64,000 bases of DNA from Symbiodinium natans (GCA_905221605.1 CAJNDS010000145.1:151744-215743); one strand, 5' to 3'. Positions 28,620 through 41,059 are shown, counted from the first letter of the stretch. Made by a program: numbers and translations. The notes: generated by a model not told the origin, from the letters alone.

Positions 28620-28835
28620 CAACCCTAAACCCCAATAGCCCTAAACTCTAAACCCCCAATAGCCCTAAACCTTAAACCCTAAACCCGAAAGCCCAATAGC
28701 ACTAAACCCTAAACCCCAATAGCCCTCAACCCTAAACCCCAATGGCCCTAAAACCTAAACCCCAATAGCCCTAAACGCTACACCCCAATAGCCCTAAACC
28801 CTAAACCCCAGTAGCCCTAAACCCTAAACCCGACA
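28620..28835 (+). repeat. Degenerate 21-22 bp repeat (caatagccctaaaccctaaa-type)
   Basis: Nine or so copies of a higher-order unit made of two or three CCCTAAA-like blocks plus CCCAATAG. Confidence 0.85.
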
Positions 28836-28837
28836 GT

Positions 28838-28910
28838 CTCCTGGAAGGACAGGCTCCAGACCGGCCGCATGTGGAGGTCCAGCTTCTCCAGCGGCTCCAA
28901 CCTGGGCGGG
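28838..28910 (-). CDS. Exon-like island
   Basis: After CCCAG the minus strand reads LEPLEKLDLHMRPVWSLSFQ. CCCTAAA-type repeats to the left and TTTAGGG to the right. Good coding appearance, no family recognised. Confidence 0.45.
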
Positions 28911-30218
28911 TTTAGGGTTTAGGGTTTACGGTTTACGGTTTAGGGTTTAGGGCTGAGGGTTTAGGGTTTAGGGCTTTATGGGTTTAGGGTTGAGGGTTGT
29001 CAGGGTTTCCATAGGGTTTTCGAAGTTTTGGTTTTGTAGTTCTTTTTTGTTTGTTTGTCTGTTCATGGCCGTGTGTCTTTTTCAGGGCTTTGGGGTTTAG
29101 AGTCTAGGGCCTAGTTTTTTTGTTTTTTTCTTAGGTTGTTTTTTTCTTTATGTTCAGGACCTTTGGGTCTTTTTTAGGGCTTTTGGGGTTTTGAGTCTAG
29201 CGATTTCAGGGTTGAAGGCGTTTAGGGTTCTTAGGGTGCGTGAGGGCTTTTAGGGGTTCTTCGGGTTCTTAAAGGGCTTATGAGGTTTATGTATCTAGGG
29301 GGGTCGCATGCGGGGTGCATGTGGAGAATTCTCTACAATTGGCTGACTTTCCGATTCCGCTTCATGATACGGCACCTGGATCACAGGATGCCTACAAGGG
29401 ACCGTGGTTTTCGAGGACTATCGAGGGTTTAGAGTTTTGAGTTTAGGGCTTTCTGGTTTTGCGGTTGTTGGGCTCTTTCAAGTTTAGGGTTCTCTGGTTT
29501 GACGGTTTTCATGGGGTTTAGGGCCGGTTGGGGCAACCGCTGTTGCCTCTTCAGCTTGCTTTGTGACGACGTTTAGGGTTTAGGGTTTAGGGTTTCGGGT
29601 TTATGGTTTAGGGTTTAGGGTTTGGGGTTTGGGGTTTGGGGTTTAAGGTTTACGGTTGAGCAAACTCCAGAGACGCTGGCTCGAAGTGCGATGGATCGAC
29701 TTCTGCCAGTTCCAAGCAACGTAGAAAGCAGCCTGCTGATGCACTTTGGATTCGGCAGGGGATGTGCACCCTATAACTCCACACCCTAAACCATACCCTA
29801 ACCCCCCCCGCCCCGGGGTAGGTCCCCCCCTGACCCCCCCTACCCCACCCTCTGAACCTTTTCAAAAACGACAAGTATACATAACCACAAACATATATAT
29901 ATATATATAAACCATAAGTATATATATATATATATAATATGAATAAATGAACAGAAAAATATGAAATAAAGGGCGTTGCATACTGGCGTGAGGGGCTGCC
30001 TTTGAAGGATCTTGCGAACGACCTGCTTGACAACTCTTGCCCAAACCCTAAACCCTAAACCCTGAACCCTGAACCCTGAACCCTAAACAATAGAACCCTA
30101 AACCCTAAACCCTAAACCCTAAACAATAGAACCCTAAACCCTAAACCCTAAACCCTAAACCCTAAACCCTAAACCCTAAACCCTAAACCCTAAACCCTTA
30201 TGCAGCAAGGGCACTCAC

Positions 30219-30283
30219 GGTTTCGGTTCGGATCGGTGGTGGACTGCTCCAGCAGCTTCGCCGACATCTCGTACCACTTGAAC
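30219..30283 (-). CDS. Exon with canonical splice sites
   Basis: Minus strand reads FKWYEMSAKLLEQSTTDPNR between CAG-G and a textbook GTGAGT donor. Bracketed by CCCTAAA (left) and TTTAGGG (right). Unidentified protein. Confidence 0.5.
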
Positions 30284-31454
30284 CTGGGTTTAGGGTTTAG
30301 GGTTTAGGGTTTAGGGTTTAGAGCCTGGTCCAAGAGCTTACCCCCAGACGTCAAAACCAAAAGCACTTAGACCCCTAAACCCTCAAAACCCCTAAGAACC
30401 CCTAATAAAATCCTACAGAAACCCAAAACCCGAAGCCTCCCATAAAGAACCCTAAATAAAGACCTTAAGAAAACTGAAATTCCCTAAGCCCTGAACCCGC
30501 AACGCCCCTCGGCTCGACCCAAACACCTGCAAACCCCACACTCCGTACCCTAAGCCTAGGGGGGATGTGGGGACCCTACAAAAATACGTTTCTATGGATC
30601 TTCGGGTCGTACTGTTAAACATTATAGGAGGGATTGGGACCCATTGTTTAACAAGCTTTTAGCCCCCAGGTTCAGGGTTGCAGGGTTATAGGGCTTAGGG
30701 GTCCAACGTGCAACGCTTGAATCCTGAGCTCCGAACCCTACACTAAACAAAAATCCTGAACTTCAATTTGGGGTTTCGGGTTTGGGGTTTAGGGCTTAGA
30801 GTTTAGAATCCCTAGACGATGTAAATCAATCGCCGGCATCACAAAGCTCCTCATGATCAGGATGTCATTTTCGGGTTTAGGGTTTAGGGTTTAGGGTTCA
30901 GGGTTTAGGGGAGAATGTACGGGCAAGAGGTTGTCGGTTGGCCAGTCAAACAAACGAAAGATACTGTCCCAACATGACCCAATCAGGTAAGATATGAAGC
31001 ACCTCAAGCGGGAAGCCCTAAGGGTTTAGGGTTTAGGGTTTAGGGTTCAGGGTTTAGGGTTTAGGGTTTAGGGTTTAGGGCTTTGGGTTTGGGGCCCCAA
31101 ACCTTGGATCCTAAACCCCCTTTTTGAAGGGTTGCATGGCACTTGACGTGAGCAGTCCGTCATGCAGCGACCAGATGTTCACCCTCAACCCATAACCCTA
31201 CACCCTAAGCCCTCCCTAAACCCTAAACCCTAAACCCTAAACCCTAAACCCTAAACCCTAAACCCTAAACCCCAAAAGGAAAAATGGGGGCCCACTAAGG
31301 CCAGGAGTTGCCGCTTAGCTCAGAATTTGGAAACCCTAAGCCCTAACTTCGAATTAGAATAGGGTTTGGGGGTCATTGTAGTCCCTAAACCCTAAACCCT
31401 AAACCCTAAACCCTTATAAAGGAACCACAAGGGAATACTATTAGTGTAACTACT

Positions 31455-31535
31455 CCGACACCTATATTCGACTTCTCGAAAAGCTTCTCTGAGTTCAGGA
31501 GTCCGGGCGGCTCGCTGCCCATCTCACTTTGCCCT
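31455..31535 (-). CDS. Exon-like island
   Basis: Minus strand reads SEMGSEPPGLLNSEKLFEKS. It adjoins a run of about 18 G at 31543. Unidentified. Confidence 0.4.
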
Positions 31536-31569
31536 GGGACTGGGGGGGGGGGGGGGGGGTTAAGGTTTG

Positions 31570-31770
31570 GTTAGGGTTTAGGGTAGGGTTTAGGTTTTAG
31601 GGTTTAGGGTTTAGGGTTTAGGGTTTAGGGTTTAGGGTTTAGGGTTTAGGGTTTAGGGTTTAGGGTTTAGGGTTTAGGGTTTAGGGTGTAGGGTGTAGGG
31701 TGTAGGGTGTAGGGTTTGGGGATTACGGGTTTTGGGGATTACGGGGTTTAGGGTTTAGGGGTTCAGGGTT
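31570..31770 (+). repeat. Telomere-like array with TGTAGGG block
   Basis: About 26 units, including a run of five TGTAGGG variants near 31685. Confidence 0.95.
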
Positions 31771-32399
31771 TAGGGTTTCAGAGTTTCGGGTCTCGAGACT
31801 TGAGGCCCACTTGAGGGAAGAATCCTCCCGTACAAGCCCTGAGCAAGCACCCTACCCGATACCCTGCACCCTTGAAACCTAAACCTTGAGATTGCGATTT
31901 AATATGCATCCCGGTACCTGTACCCTAAACCCTAAACCCTAAACCCTAAACCCTGAACCCTGAACCCTGAACCCTGAACCCTAGACCCTAAACCCTAAAC
32001 CCTGTGTTGCCTACATGTGAGCCCATTTTGGGATCCACAAGTGCTTACGGCGAGGGGGCACGAGATAGACCCTAAACCTGAAGCCAAAAAGCCCACAGTG
32101 TAAACATCCTCAACCCTAAGCCCTCATTCCTAAACCCGGAACCCGGAACCCTAAACCCTAAACCCCTAAACCCTAAACCCTAAACCCTACACCCTAAACC
32201 CTAAACCCTAAACCTTCTTACGCACGGGCCTTGGTTGCCTCCCAAGGTCTGGTTCTCATTGGACACCTGGGTTGGCGCTGGTCGTCGTCTTTTGAGAAAG
32301 TTTTTGGGGTGTAGGGTTCAGGGCATATAGGGTTTAGGGTTTAGGGTTTAGGTTTAGGAGGGTTAGGGTTTAGGGTTTAGGGTTGTTTAGGGTTTACGG

Positions 32400-32570
32400 T
32401 GCCCAGTGATGTGTGGCGGGCTGGCTCTCTGCCTGTGGAGGGGACGTTGAAGGGGGCGCAGAAAAACACGTAGGTGGTGGAGATGTGGCGGAAGAGACTT
32501 GTGCTAAAGGCGCCGTGCTTGTCGTGGGAGGGGCCGCTACTTGTGAAGGCGACGTCCACTCCCAGTGATC
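32400..32570 (-). CDS. Exon-like island
   Basis: The minus strand is open and includes GAFSTSLFRHISTTYVFFCA and FNVPSTGREPARHTSLG. Possible membrane-near segment; no family recognised and splice edges uncertain. Confidence 0.3.
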
Positions 32571-34075
32571 TGCGACTGGCTGGAAAACCCCTAAACCCTA
32601 AACCCTAAACCCCAAACCCTAAACCCCAAACCCTAAACCCTAAACCCTAAACGGAAGCCTTGTTGCTCCCAGCTTTTGTTCCGCATGCGGCACAGGATGA
32701 AGTAGGATGCGCCCAAAGCGTGCCTGGCCGAACTCATCAGCCTTGTCTCAGCAGAGACCCTTCTTGCTTCTGCGAACGTGGCGGCGGATCCATGTTGATG
32801 ACAACTACCCTGCAACCTACTCGGAAAAAAGACCCCGCCGCTCTTCATCCCTGAAATGGTTGTAGCGTTTGGGGCAAAGTTTCGGGGTCATGGTATACTT
32901 GCGGGCTTCCAAAAGGGCAGTTCTCTAAATTAGGGTCCCTTGAAGTCTAGAGCCCCATCCTCGAGTAACTCGAGTATGACCGAAGCTTGCAACTCAGGCC
33001 GCGCACACACACACACACATGCTCAAGCACACCCAAAATCCATGAAAGCCAAATCAAGAATGAATCTCAACAGCACAAAAAAACAAACACCCCAATGAGG
33101 CAGAACACCCTCAACAAGGACTAAGCCCTAAACCCTACACCCTAACCCCCTAAACCCTAAACCCTAAACCCTAAACCCTGAACCCTAAACCCTAAACCTA
33201 AGGCGCAGCCAAAGCCCTGAGCCCAACCCCGTAATACCTAAGCCCTAAACTCAAGCCCAAGCCAAGCGCTCAAGCCCTGAAACTTAGGGTTTCGGGTTTA
33301 GGGTTTATAGGGTTTATAGGGTTTATAGGGTTTATAGGGTTTAGGGTTTAGTTTAAGCCCTAGCCCTAAGGACCCTAGACCCTTAACAAACTCCTCAAGC
33401 GTCAAACCCCCCCTAACCGCTAAACCCTGATGCCCCTAAACCTCTAGAAGCCCCGAACCACTAAACATCTAAACCCTTAAAAACCTCAATCCTAAACCCT
33501 AAACCCCTCCCTGAACACCCCTGCGCCCCACGTTGCAGAGCCGAGATTCTCCATTCGACCCCCACGCTTGGCCTACAAAGCTCTGTGGGATACACAAGCG
33601 GCGGGGTCTAGGGTTTAGGGTCTAGGGTTCAGGATTTAGGGTTTAGGAACCCTAAACCCTAAACCCTAAACCCTAAACCCTAAACCCTAAACCCTAAACC
33701 CTAAACCGAGGGTTCGGGAACAGATTACTTGCGCGGTTTTGGAGGATCTAGAGCTTAGAGGGCTGATGCATCAGGCCTTGAGTACGGCCCACATCGGTCT
33801 AGGGTGACTACCCTAGTGGGGCTTCTAGCCATTCTAGCCTCCAAACCTGAACGTTTAGGGTTTAGGGTTTAGGGTTTAGGGTTTAGGGTTTAGGGTAGGG
33901 TTTAGGGTTTAGGGTTTAGGGATCACGGACGCAACCAGCGCAAGTTGATCAAGGAAACGGGCGACTACCCGAGAAGGGCGTGGAGCCGCGTTGCCTTTCA
34001 TCCTTTGGCAGGATGCACAGCACGGGGATTTTGGCTGCGGACACCGTTTTCGGGGAAGTTTTTGCGCATTTGTGC

Positions 34076-34253
34076 CTAGGCTGCCCAGTAACCTAGGCTT
34101 AAAAAGGGTGCCCTTTTTTGCTTAAAGGGGTTCCTAAACCCTAAACCCTAAACCCTAAACCCTAAACCCTAAACCCTAAACCCTAAACCCTAAACGAAGG
34201 GAACCTAAACCCCCCCCAAAAGGGAATAAGGGTACTACTGGTGGGCATCCTAG
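34076..34253. mobile_element. MITE-D copy interrupted by a telomeric array
   Basis: Same ends and internal sequence as the copy at 1390, but about 57 bp of (CCCTAAA)n replaces a few bases in the middle (about 34135-34193). The outer flanks share gtgc. The array therefore arrived after the element. Confidence 0.75.
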
Positions 34254-34271
34254 GTGCACTAGCATTCTCAC

Positions 34272-34338
34272 CGGGTCCGCGGAGGAGAAGTGCCCGAGGG
34301 TGACGTGTAACTTGGCGATGGCCCTTTCAATGTCACGC
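34272..34338 (-). CDS. Exon-like island, perhaps retroelement integrase-type zinc region
   Basis: Minus strand reads RDIERAIAKLHVTLGHFSSA and ends at a GTGAGAAT donor. The H-x4-H spacing (HVTLGH) resembles the region before integrase in copia-like polyproteins, but no cysteines are visible here, so this is only a suggestion. The MITE-D copy begins 19 bp to the left. Confidence 0.4.
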
Positions 34339-35069
34339 GGGGTTTAGGGTTTAGGGTCTAGGGTTTAGGGTTTAGGGTTTAGGTTTTGGGAAACGTGATG
34401 TCTGCACCCTGCACCTCTTCAGGGGGCAATTCAACCTCTTTCCCTCAAGGTCTCGAGTACTCAGCAGGTGGGGCAAAATCGGTCGGTTCCCCTAAACCCT
34501 AAACCCTAAACCTGGTGCAGCGGCGCATCCCCACAATCGCAGATTGCATACCTGGGGGTGAACCCCTAAACACTAAACAACAAAGCCCTAGCCACCTAAA
34601 CCCTAAACCCTAAACCCTCCACCCTAAACCCTTAACCCTCCACGAGGAGTGGGGTTTTGGGTTCTAGCGAGCTCAGGGACCAGACTGTTGAGGTTTATGG
34701 TTGGATTTCGGGCTTATCGTGGTTTAGGGTTTAGGGTTTGGGGTTTGGGGTTCCGGGTAATTCAGTTGCCATACAGTGAAAAAGACCCGTACGCCTGACC
34801 CTTAACACCTTCTAAGGCTTCGGGCGCGCAAGGCCTCGAATTTTAACTCATAACCCCTAAACCCTAAACCCTAAACCCTAAACCCTAAACCCTAAACCCT
34901 AAACCCTAAACCCCAAACCCTAAACCCTAAATGCACCGGAGGCTTGGCCCTCCGGGATCTCGGAAGCTACGGGGTTCAACAAAGCCAGCTAACTCTCTGA
35001 GCTCCTGCCACCACACCCCCCAGAACGCCTTGAATCTTGGCGATCTCTGCCTTCGCAAGGCGGGAAGCT

Positions 35070-35176
35070 CGGGAGCCCAGCAACCGTCTTGAAATAAGGG
35101 AACCCTGTTTTGGGTTGGTTACTTTATGAGGGAAGCCAGAACCCCAAAAAGAAAGGGTACCAGTGCACTACCAAGG
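35070..35176. mobile_element. MITE-C copy
   Basis: Ends gggagcccagcaacc and taccagtgcactaccaagg, inner gggttggttactttatgag; clearly the same family with diverged ends. Confidence 0.6.
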
Positions 35177-35346
35177 AAGAAAGGTGGGGTTTGAGGGCGG
35201 GCGCAGGGATCGAGCGCTGAGATATGCTGAGATGCATTGGCAAGATCCGCAAGCCTGAACAGCCTCCCCCCCCCACCCCCCTTACAAACCCTGAGAGCCC
35301 TACACCCTAAACCTTAGACAGAATCAGTGCCCCCCCCCCCCCCCCC

Positions 35347-35433
35347 CCACTCTGGGTCCGAGTAGTCTGTGACCCCGGCCTTGTGCCGCTGCAGCAGGAA
35401 AGAGCGAAGAGCCTCCTCAGCGCGGCGGCGGCT
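35347..35433 (-). CDS. Exon-like island
   Basis: Minus strand reads RRAEEALRSFLLQRHKAGVT then DYSDPEW. Acceptor-side CAG is present; the donor side runs into a poly-G tract (minus sense). Strong coding appearance, unidentified. Confidence 0.45.
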
Positions 35434-35660
35434 GCACAATGTAAGCTCCAGGCACTCTGATCTTCAGCTTTTCTGAGTGACCAAACAAGGCGTTGAGGTT
35501 TTTTTCCTCTGATCTTAGCTTTTCTGGGTGACCAAACAAGGCGTTTATTCTATTTTTTGGGGGGGTGGGGGAGGGTGCGCAAACACCGCGTAGAAAGCCA
35601 TTTTGGCACCCCAGTCCCACCCTCCCCCCTCCTCCCCGCCGCACCCAGACTTGACTTTCA

Positions 35661-35762
35661 TAACTAGTTCATTGTTGGCATAATAATAAAAATTGAAAAT
35701 CTTATTGCTTATTGGGGTTAAGTACCCTTAAAAATGTAAAATGGTACCCAACTATGACTAAG
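35661..35762. mobile_element. MITE-E copy
   Basis: From taactagttcattgttgg to accaactatgactaa... (ends tacccaactatgacta). A second copy at 37021-37122 is over 85% alike by eye. Confidence 0.65.
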
Positions 35763-36269
35763 ATAAGGCTCCCGGCTGAGCTCCGAAGCAGCATATTGTC
35801 GGGGTCTCAGGGTGGGTGGGTGGCATGCTTCCATGTTACTATGAGACTATAGTCATATGAAACGAGATTGTACTCTAGTGTGCGATATTGTATCATATTG
35901 TAATACTAAACTAGGGTATACTGCGTTATACTACACCGCTGAGCGTGAAGAAGGCTTCGAGGCTTCTCGACATGAGACGGAAGTTGTATGACCCAAATTC
36001 AATGAATCGTCAACGATGTTCCTGTGGCAGGGGCTGGATTTGTGCCATGAACCCTTAACCCTTAGCCCTTAACCCTGAACCCTAACCCCTACTAAACCCT
36101 AAATCCTAAAAATCATGATCCCTTTTTGGGGATACCGGGAGTACAAAGGTTTCACCGCAGCAACGCGACTGCTAGGACTCAGATTCGTTCCTCTCAAAGC
36201 AAGGCCTTTCACTAGCCATGAAGCCAAATCCTAAAACCCGAAACCCTCCGGTAGCCCCCCTTACACCCC

Positions 36270-36395
36270 GCCGGTTCCTTATGAACAGATCTGCCCTCCA
36301 GGGGCGAGTCGTCTTCCTCCTCTTCTTCCTTCCTCTTACTGGGGAGCTGTCTGGACTGTGTGACCTTCTGGGTACCCGGCGACAAGAAAGCCCCC
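36270..36395 (-). CDS. Exon-like island with acidic stretch
   Basis: Minus strand reads KVTQSRQLPSKRKEEEEEDD then SPLEGRSVHKEPAG, with GTGTAAG as a possible donor. Low-complexity acidic tract; unidentified. Confidence 0.4.
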
Positions 36396-36594
36396 GTACT
36401 AAAGAACTGCTCTCCACCCCTGTAGCACACTCATCTACTACGCCTCCAATATCTTTCAGCCTGAGACTAAACCCTAAACCCTAAACCCTCAACCCTGAAC
36501 CTTGAACCCTAAACCCTAAACCCTAAACCCTAAGCCCTAAACCCTAAACCCTAAACCCTGAACCCTGAACCCTAAACCCCAAAACCCTCAAGTG

Positions 36595-36722
36595 TAAGCA
36601 TTTGCAAGAGAAGGCACCAGCTGCGAGGTTAAAACATCCTCATAGCTGCCGAAGTCCATTGCCGGCGCGCGTGGGCCCTTTGGCGTAGGCATAAAGTCAC
36701 AGATTTCATCGAGTTCATGAAG
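36595..36722 (-). CDS. Exon of about 125 nt
   Basis: Minus strand reads HELDEICDFMPTPKGPRAPA followed by MDFGSYEDVLTSQLVPSLAN. One of the clearest coding islands outside the named genes; no family recognised. Confidence 0.5.
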
Positions 36723-36948
36723 GTTGAGGGGTTGAAGGAGGTTGAAGGTTCGATGAAGTCTTGGTCCTCTGTGCTGCTGTTCAGCAATGGCTTCGGTGCA
36801 GCCCTAAACCCTAAACCCTAAACCCTAAACCCTAAACCCTAAACCCTAAACCCTAAACCCTATGGACCTTACATGGCAATCTGCTGGTGTCTCAGGGCCA
36901 ACGCTCGAGCCGTGTGCGGAATCGGCGTTGGTGAGCCTTGAACACTCT

Positions 36949-37304
36949 ACTTGGAAGTTCACGGTACTTATTCACCAGGTGGAACTGTACATAGAAGGTT
37001 TAGGGTTTAGGGTTTAGGGTTTACTAGTTCATTGTTGGGATAATAATTAAACTTAAAAAATTTATTCCTTATTGGGGTTAAGTACCCTTAAAAATATAGA
37101 ATGGTACCCAACTATGACTAAGTTTAGGGTTTAGGGTTTAGGGTTTAGGGTTTAGGGTTTAGGGTTTAGGGTTTAGGGTTTAGGGTTTAGGGTTTAGGGA
37201 TCTAACCCACTTCTAAGCCCCTTAAGTGCCCTAATATGGTTCTAACCGGGCTATAAGTACAGTTACTTTTGGGGTAATCTGAGTACCATGAACCTCCACG
37301 TAGC
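36949..37304. mobile_element. MITE-F copy split by a composite insertion: telomeric array, MITE-E, telomeric array
   Basis: The left half (acttggaagttcacggtact...) and right half (cttctaagccccttaagtgc ... gtaccatgaacctccacg) match the uninterrupted copy at 9778-9893. Between them lie about three TTTAGGG units, a MITE-E copy (37021-37122) and about eleven more TTTAGGG units. Confidence 0.75.
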
Positions 37305-37984
37305 CCCGAAAGCTGAAGTCCTGAAGCTGAAACACTGAAGGTTCAGGGTTTTAGGGTTTTAGGGTTTTAGGGTGTAGGGTTTAGGGTTTAGGGTGTAGGG
37401 TGTAGGGTTTAGGTCTTTTAGGGCTTTAGGGTTGAAACCCAAAGCTCTGCCTTTCCTTTGGGCTTCTGAATTCTTTCTGGTTTAGGCACTTGTTTTTTTG
37501 GGCTTCTGTTGGGCTGCAAAGCCTGCCAGGCACACCCCTGGAAGGTCGCCGAAACTCCTGTGACCCATGACAACAGCGGTTGTAGGGAGGGAGGGAGGGT
37601 CCTTTTTCTGTGCTTACATTGGATCCTGCTACAGCAAATGACTATGCGAGGATTCCAACGCGGGCATCTCAACCCTAAACCCTAAACCCTAAACCCTAAA
37701 CCCTAACCCTAAACCCTAAACCCGAAACCCTAAACCCTCCCTCTCCAGAAGCCCTGATGTTGGGAACCCCCCCCCCCCCCCCCCCCCCTCCCCTGGGCAT
37801 ACCTAGGGCACCCGAAAGCCCTAAACCCTCACTAGAAGGCGCAAGTTGGGACAGCCTCATGTAGAGCGTAAACCCTAAACCCTAAACCCTAGACCCTAAA
37901 CCCTAAACCCTCATGCAGAGCCAACCCCTGGGGGGGGCTTTTGCATACTGGCACCGGGGAGTTTCTCTGAATCGATGTGCGCTG

Positions 37985-38460
37985 CCCCTCCAACTTGGGT
38001 TTAGGGTTTAGGGTTTGGGGTCTAGGGTTTGGGGTTTTCGGTTTAGGGTTTAGGGTTAAGGGTTTAGGGTTCAGGGTTCAGAGGGTAACGCAGGGCATTC
38101 AAAGCTTTTGGGATTCATAGGGGTTTATGAGGGGTTATGAGGGTTTAGGGTTTGGGCTTTCAGGGCTTTTGGGGTTCACAGGGGTTTCTGAGGGTTAAGG
38201 GTTTAGGGTTGATAGTTCGTTGGGGTTCATCATAGGGGTTTAAGAGGGCTTATGAGGGTTTGTCAGGGTTTAGGGTTTAGGGCTTTCAGAGCTTTCAGGG
38301 CTTTTGCGGCTCGTTTGGTGGCTTATAAGGGTTTAGGGTTCAGAGTCCAGAGTTTACAGCACTTTCTGTGAGTTCATAGGGGTTTGCAAGGGTTAAGGGT
38401 TTCGGTTGTTACGAGTTTAGGGTGTACAAGGGTTTGGGGTTTAGGGGCAAGTCTAAGGTT
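37985..38460 (+). other. Diverged G/T-rich repeat field
   Basis: Mostly TTTAGGG-derived words mixed with ataggggtttatgagggtt-type repeats. No coding frame; the segment to 38960 is similar except for a MITE-like piece near 38880-38950. Confidence 0.6.
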
Positions 38461-39413
38461 CCAAGTATGAGCTCCTTATTTGGGTCCCTTGCCATATACT
38501 TCTTAGATCCACTTTGCCAAATAATACTTCGGCTCCCTATAAGACAAGGGTAAGGGGCCATACGAAGGGCCCCATGGCTGCAACCAACCTTAGATCAAAG
38601 GGGTAAGGGTTTAGGCTTTATAGGGGTTCGCAGGGGTTTATGTGGGTCCATAGGGCTTGCGGTATGGTGTTTATCGGCTTCGCAGGGTTTAGGGTGTGGC
38701 GTTCATAGGTTCATAGGGTTTGGCGTTTAGAGGGTTCCTAGGCACAGGGTTTATGGGTAGGGATCAGAGGGCTCGTTGGGCTCAAAGACTTTATAGGGCT
38801 GCTGGGGTCTACGGGGTTTACGGGGCTTAGAGGCTTTATGGGGTCTATAGGTCTAGAGGGTCTCCACAGGTGTGAGGTGGTGCTTCGGGATGTTCCCCCA
38901 AACTAAAATGGAGGTTTACGAAAATGGGGGAACCCCAAAGTAAACCCCAAAATAGTAGCCTCAAATCCCTCAGCCCCTATATCCAACAACATCTTCAGAC
39001 TCGATGGCATACAGGTTGGCTTCAATTTGTTGATTTTGGGGGGCCTGGTGTGCGAGGTTCCCCATAGTTTAGGTTTTACAAAGGGACCTGGCCCTTAAAA
39101 CGTACTACTGGCGGGTCCCAGGTCGCAGAAGTCGGGCATTGAAGCTCGAGCGAAGGCAAAAAAAGGGTCTGGGGTTTAAGGTTTAGGGTTTAGGGTTTAA
39201 GGATTCGGGTTTTGGGCCTAACTGAAACTACCCAGGCTGTGTCGGACCGGCGGTGGTGAAAATACCGTACTTCAAATGCGGAGAGCAGCACATGAAACAT
39301 AGGGACGTAGATCACCCTAAACCCTAAACCCTAAACCCTAAACCCTATACACCCTAGCCCTATAGTAGCAGCTTCCTCAGTGACGCTTAGCCAATGTTGC
39401 TGCATCGGCCTCC

Positions 39414-39465
39414 CTCAGTGGGCACAGCCTCCGGAATGAAGCCGTAGTCCTGGATCTGGAAGTAC
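39414..39465 (-). CDS. Gene B exon: after membrane helix
   Basis: Reads YFQIQDYGFIPEAVPTE after one overhang base; acceptor GGAAG. The overhang completes leucine with the previous exon (VVVL-YFQIQ). Donor not clear. A further candidate (VIYVPMFHVLLSAFEVRYF, 39240-39313) follows. Confidence 0.6.
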
Positions 39466-39654
39466 CTTCCCCAAGGGCTGGGGATTAGGGTTTAGGGTTT
39501 AGGGTTGAGGGTTGAGGGTTGAGGGTTTAGGGCTTAGGGCTGAGGGTTTAAGGTTTTTGGTCCAGCAGAAGCACACTTTGAGACTAAGGGCTCTTCCTCA
39601 CATCATACTAGGGAGGCTGGGGCTCAGGGCTTAGGTTTTGAGGCGAAATAGTCT

Positions 39655-39772
39655 ATAAACCCTAAACCCTAAACCCTAAACCCTAAACCCTAAACCCTAA
39701 ACCCTAAACCCTAAACCCTGAACCCTAAACCCTAAACAATAAACCCTAAACCCTAAACCCTAAACCCTCTAC
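39655..39772 (+). repeat. Telomere-like array, CCCTAAA sense
   Basis: About 16 units on the donor side of the gene B membrane-helix exon; its partner TTTAGGG array is at 39885-39960. Confidence 0.95.
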
Positions 39773-39794
39773 AAATCCCTCCCTGCAGAGGCAC

Positions 39795-39844
39795 AGGACC
39801 ACCACACCTGCAAAGGCCACCAGCGCAGCCATCCCAGAAGCTAC
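39795..39844 (-). CDS. Gene B exon: membrane helix
   Basis: Reads VASGMAALVAFAGVVV plus two bases, a clear transmembrane helix, between GCGAG and a GT donor (CCT-GTGCC). Joins the previous exon in phase 0 (PALE-VASG). CCCTAAA left, TTTAGGG right. Confidence 0.6.
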
Positions 39845-41059
39845 CTCGCGAAAACCCCTCGGCTTGGGGCGGATTTGGGGGGTTTAGGGTTTAGGGTTTA
39901 GGGTTTAGGGTTTAGGGTTTAGGGTTTAGGGTTTAGGGTTTAGGGTTTAGGGTTTAGGGTGCAGGGTCTTTACAGCTTAGGGACCCTGAACCACAAAAAA
40001 GGCTTAATACCGTTAACTAAGTTTAGGAGTATAGCCTACATCCCACAAACTCAAGACCGAAAATGCCTGTGAGGCATGAGGTCTCGCATGATGTCAGGGT
40101 ATCCTTTCGGGGCTTGGGCTTTGGGACTTACAGGTTTCGTGGTCTCAGTCTCGCATTGAAACCCTGAGCCTTAAACCCCAAACTCTGAACCTGGTTTAAG
40201 GGTTCATTTATTTTGACGGGGAGCGGGAGGGGTTCTTTTCGGCCCATGAAGGAAAGCATAGCAAAGGACAGTGCCCTAGAGTGTAGGAATCCCTCTCGCT
40301 AAGGAATCCCCCTTATTCAAGGCTTCCTTGGGGTGAGTAGGTATAGAATAGTAAAGAATATAGTTTAGATGCCCAGCCTTATAACATGGCCTTGGTATGA
40401 GCCCCTTATCGGATTTCCGATGGGCTTCTGCCGGCTTAAGAACGTTGGCTCGGCAATGAGCGTTCTCTCTGTTGACCACTGCGGCCCGTCGTTGATCTGA
40501 AAAACCTTCCGGGTGCAACGCCGGATGTGGAATGTCAAATTGGCGCCACATCTCCTCGAAGACGTGCGACAGTCTTGCCTGGTCAGGCGTTCCCTCAACA
40601 AACCGCACTTGGGGGTTTCCGAAATGAGGCTTACTTTATTGGGGTCCTCAGCATGAGGGAATCCTACTATTCGGCGATCTATATTGGGGGTCCCTATTGT
40701 CGTTTTCATACACAAAATCAATGAGAAGCTGCCCTCGACAATTACTGCCGAACTGTTGGGGACACCTGCTCCACCCATGTTGTCGACGTGCGCGGCCCAA
40801 GGTCCAAGCTTGAGAGCCCTACCCTAAACCCTAAACCCTAAACCCTAAACCCTAAACCCTAAACCCTAAACCCTAAACCCTGAACCCTGAACCCTGAACC
40901 CTAAACCCTGAACCCTTGGATAATCAACCCAAAGTTCCCAACAGACATCTCATTCCGAGAGACCATCCTAAACACCTGAGCCCTAAACCCTAAACCCCAA
41001 GCCCTAAACCCTAAATCCTAAACACCTGAGCCCTAAACCCTAAACCCTAAGCCCTAAAC

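Noticed and set aside
29862-30044. ORF with YIYIYI stretch as a membrane protein
   Set aside because: The hydrophobic part is the TA microsatellite at 29894-29938.
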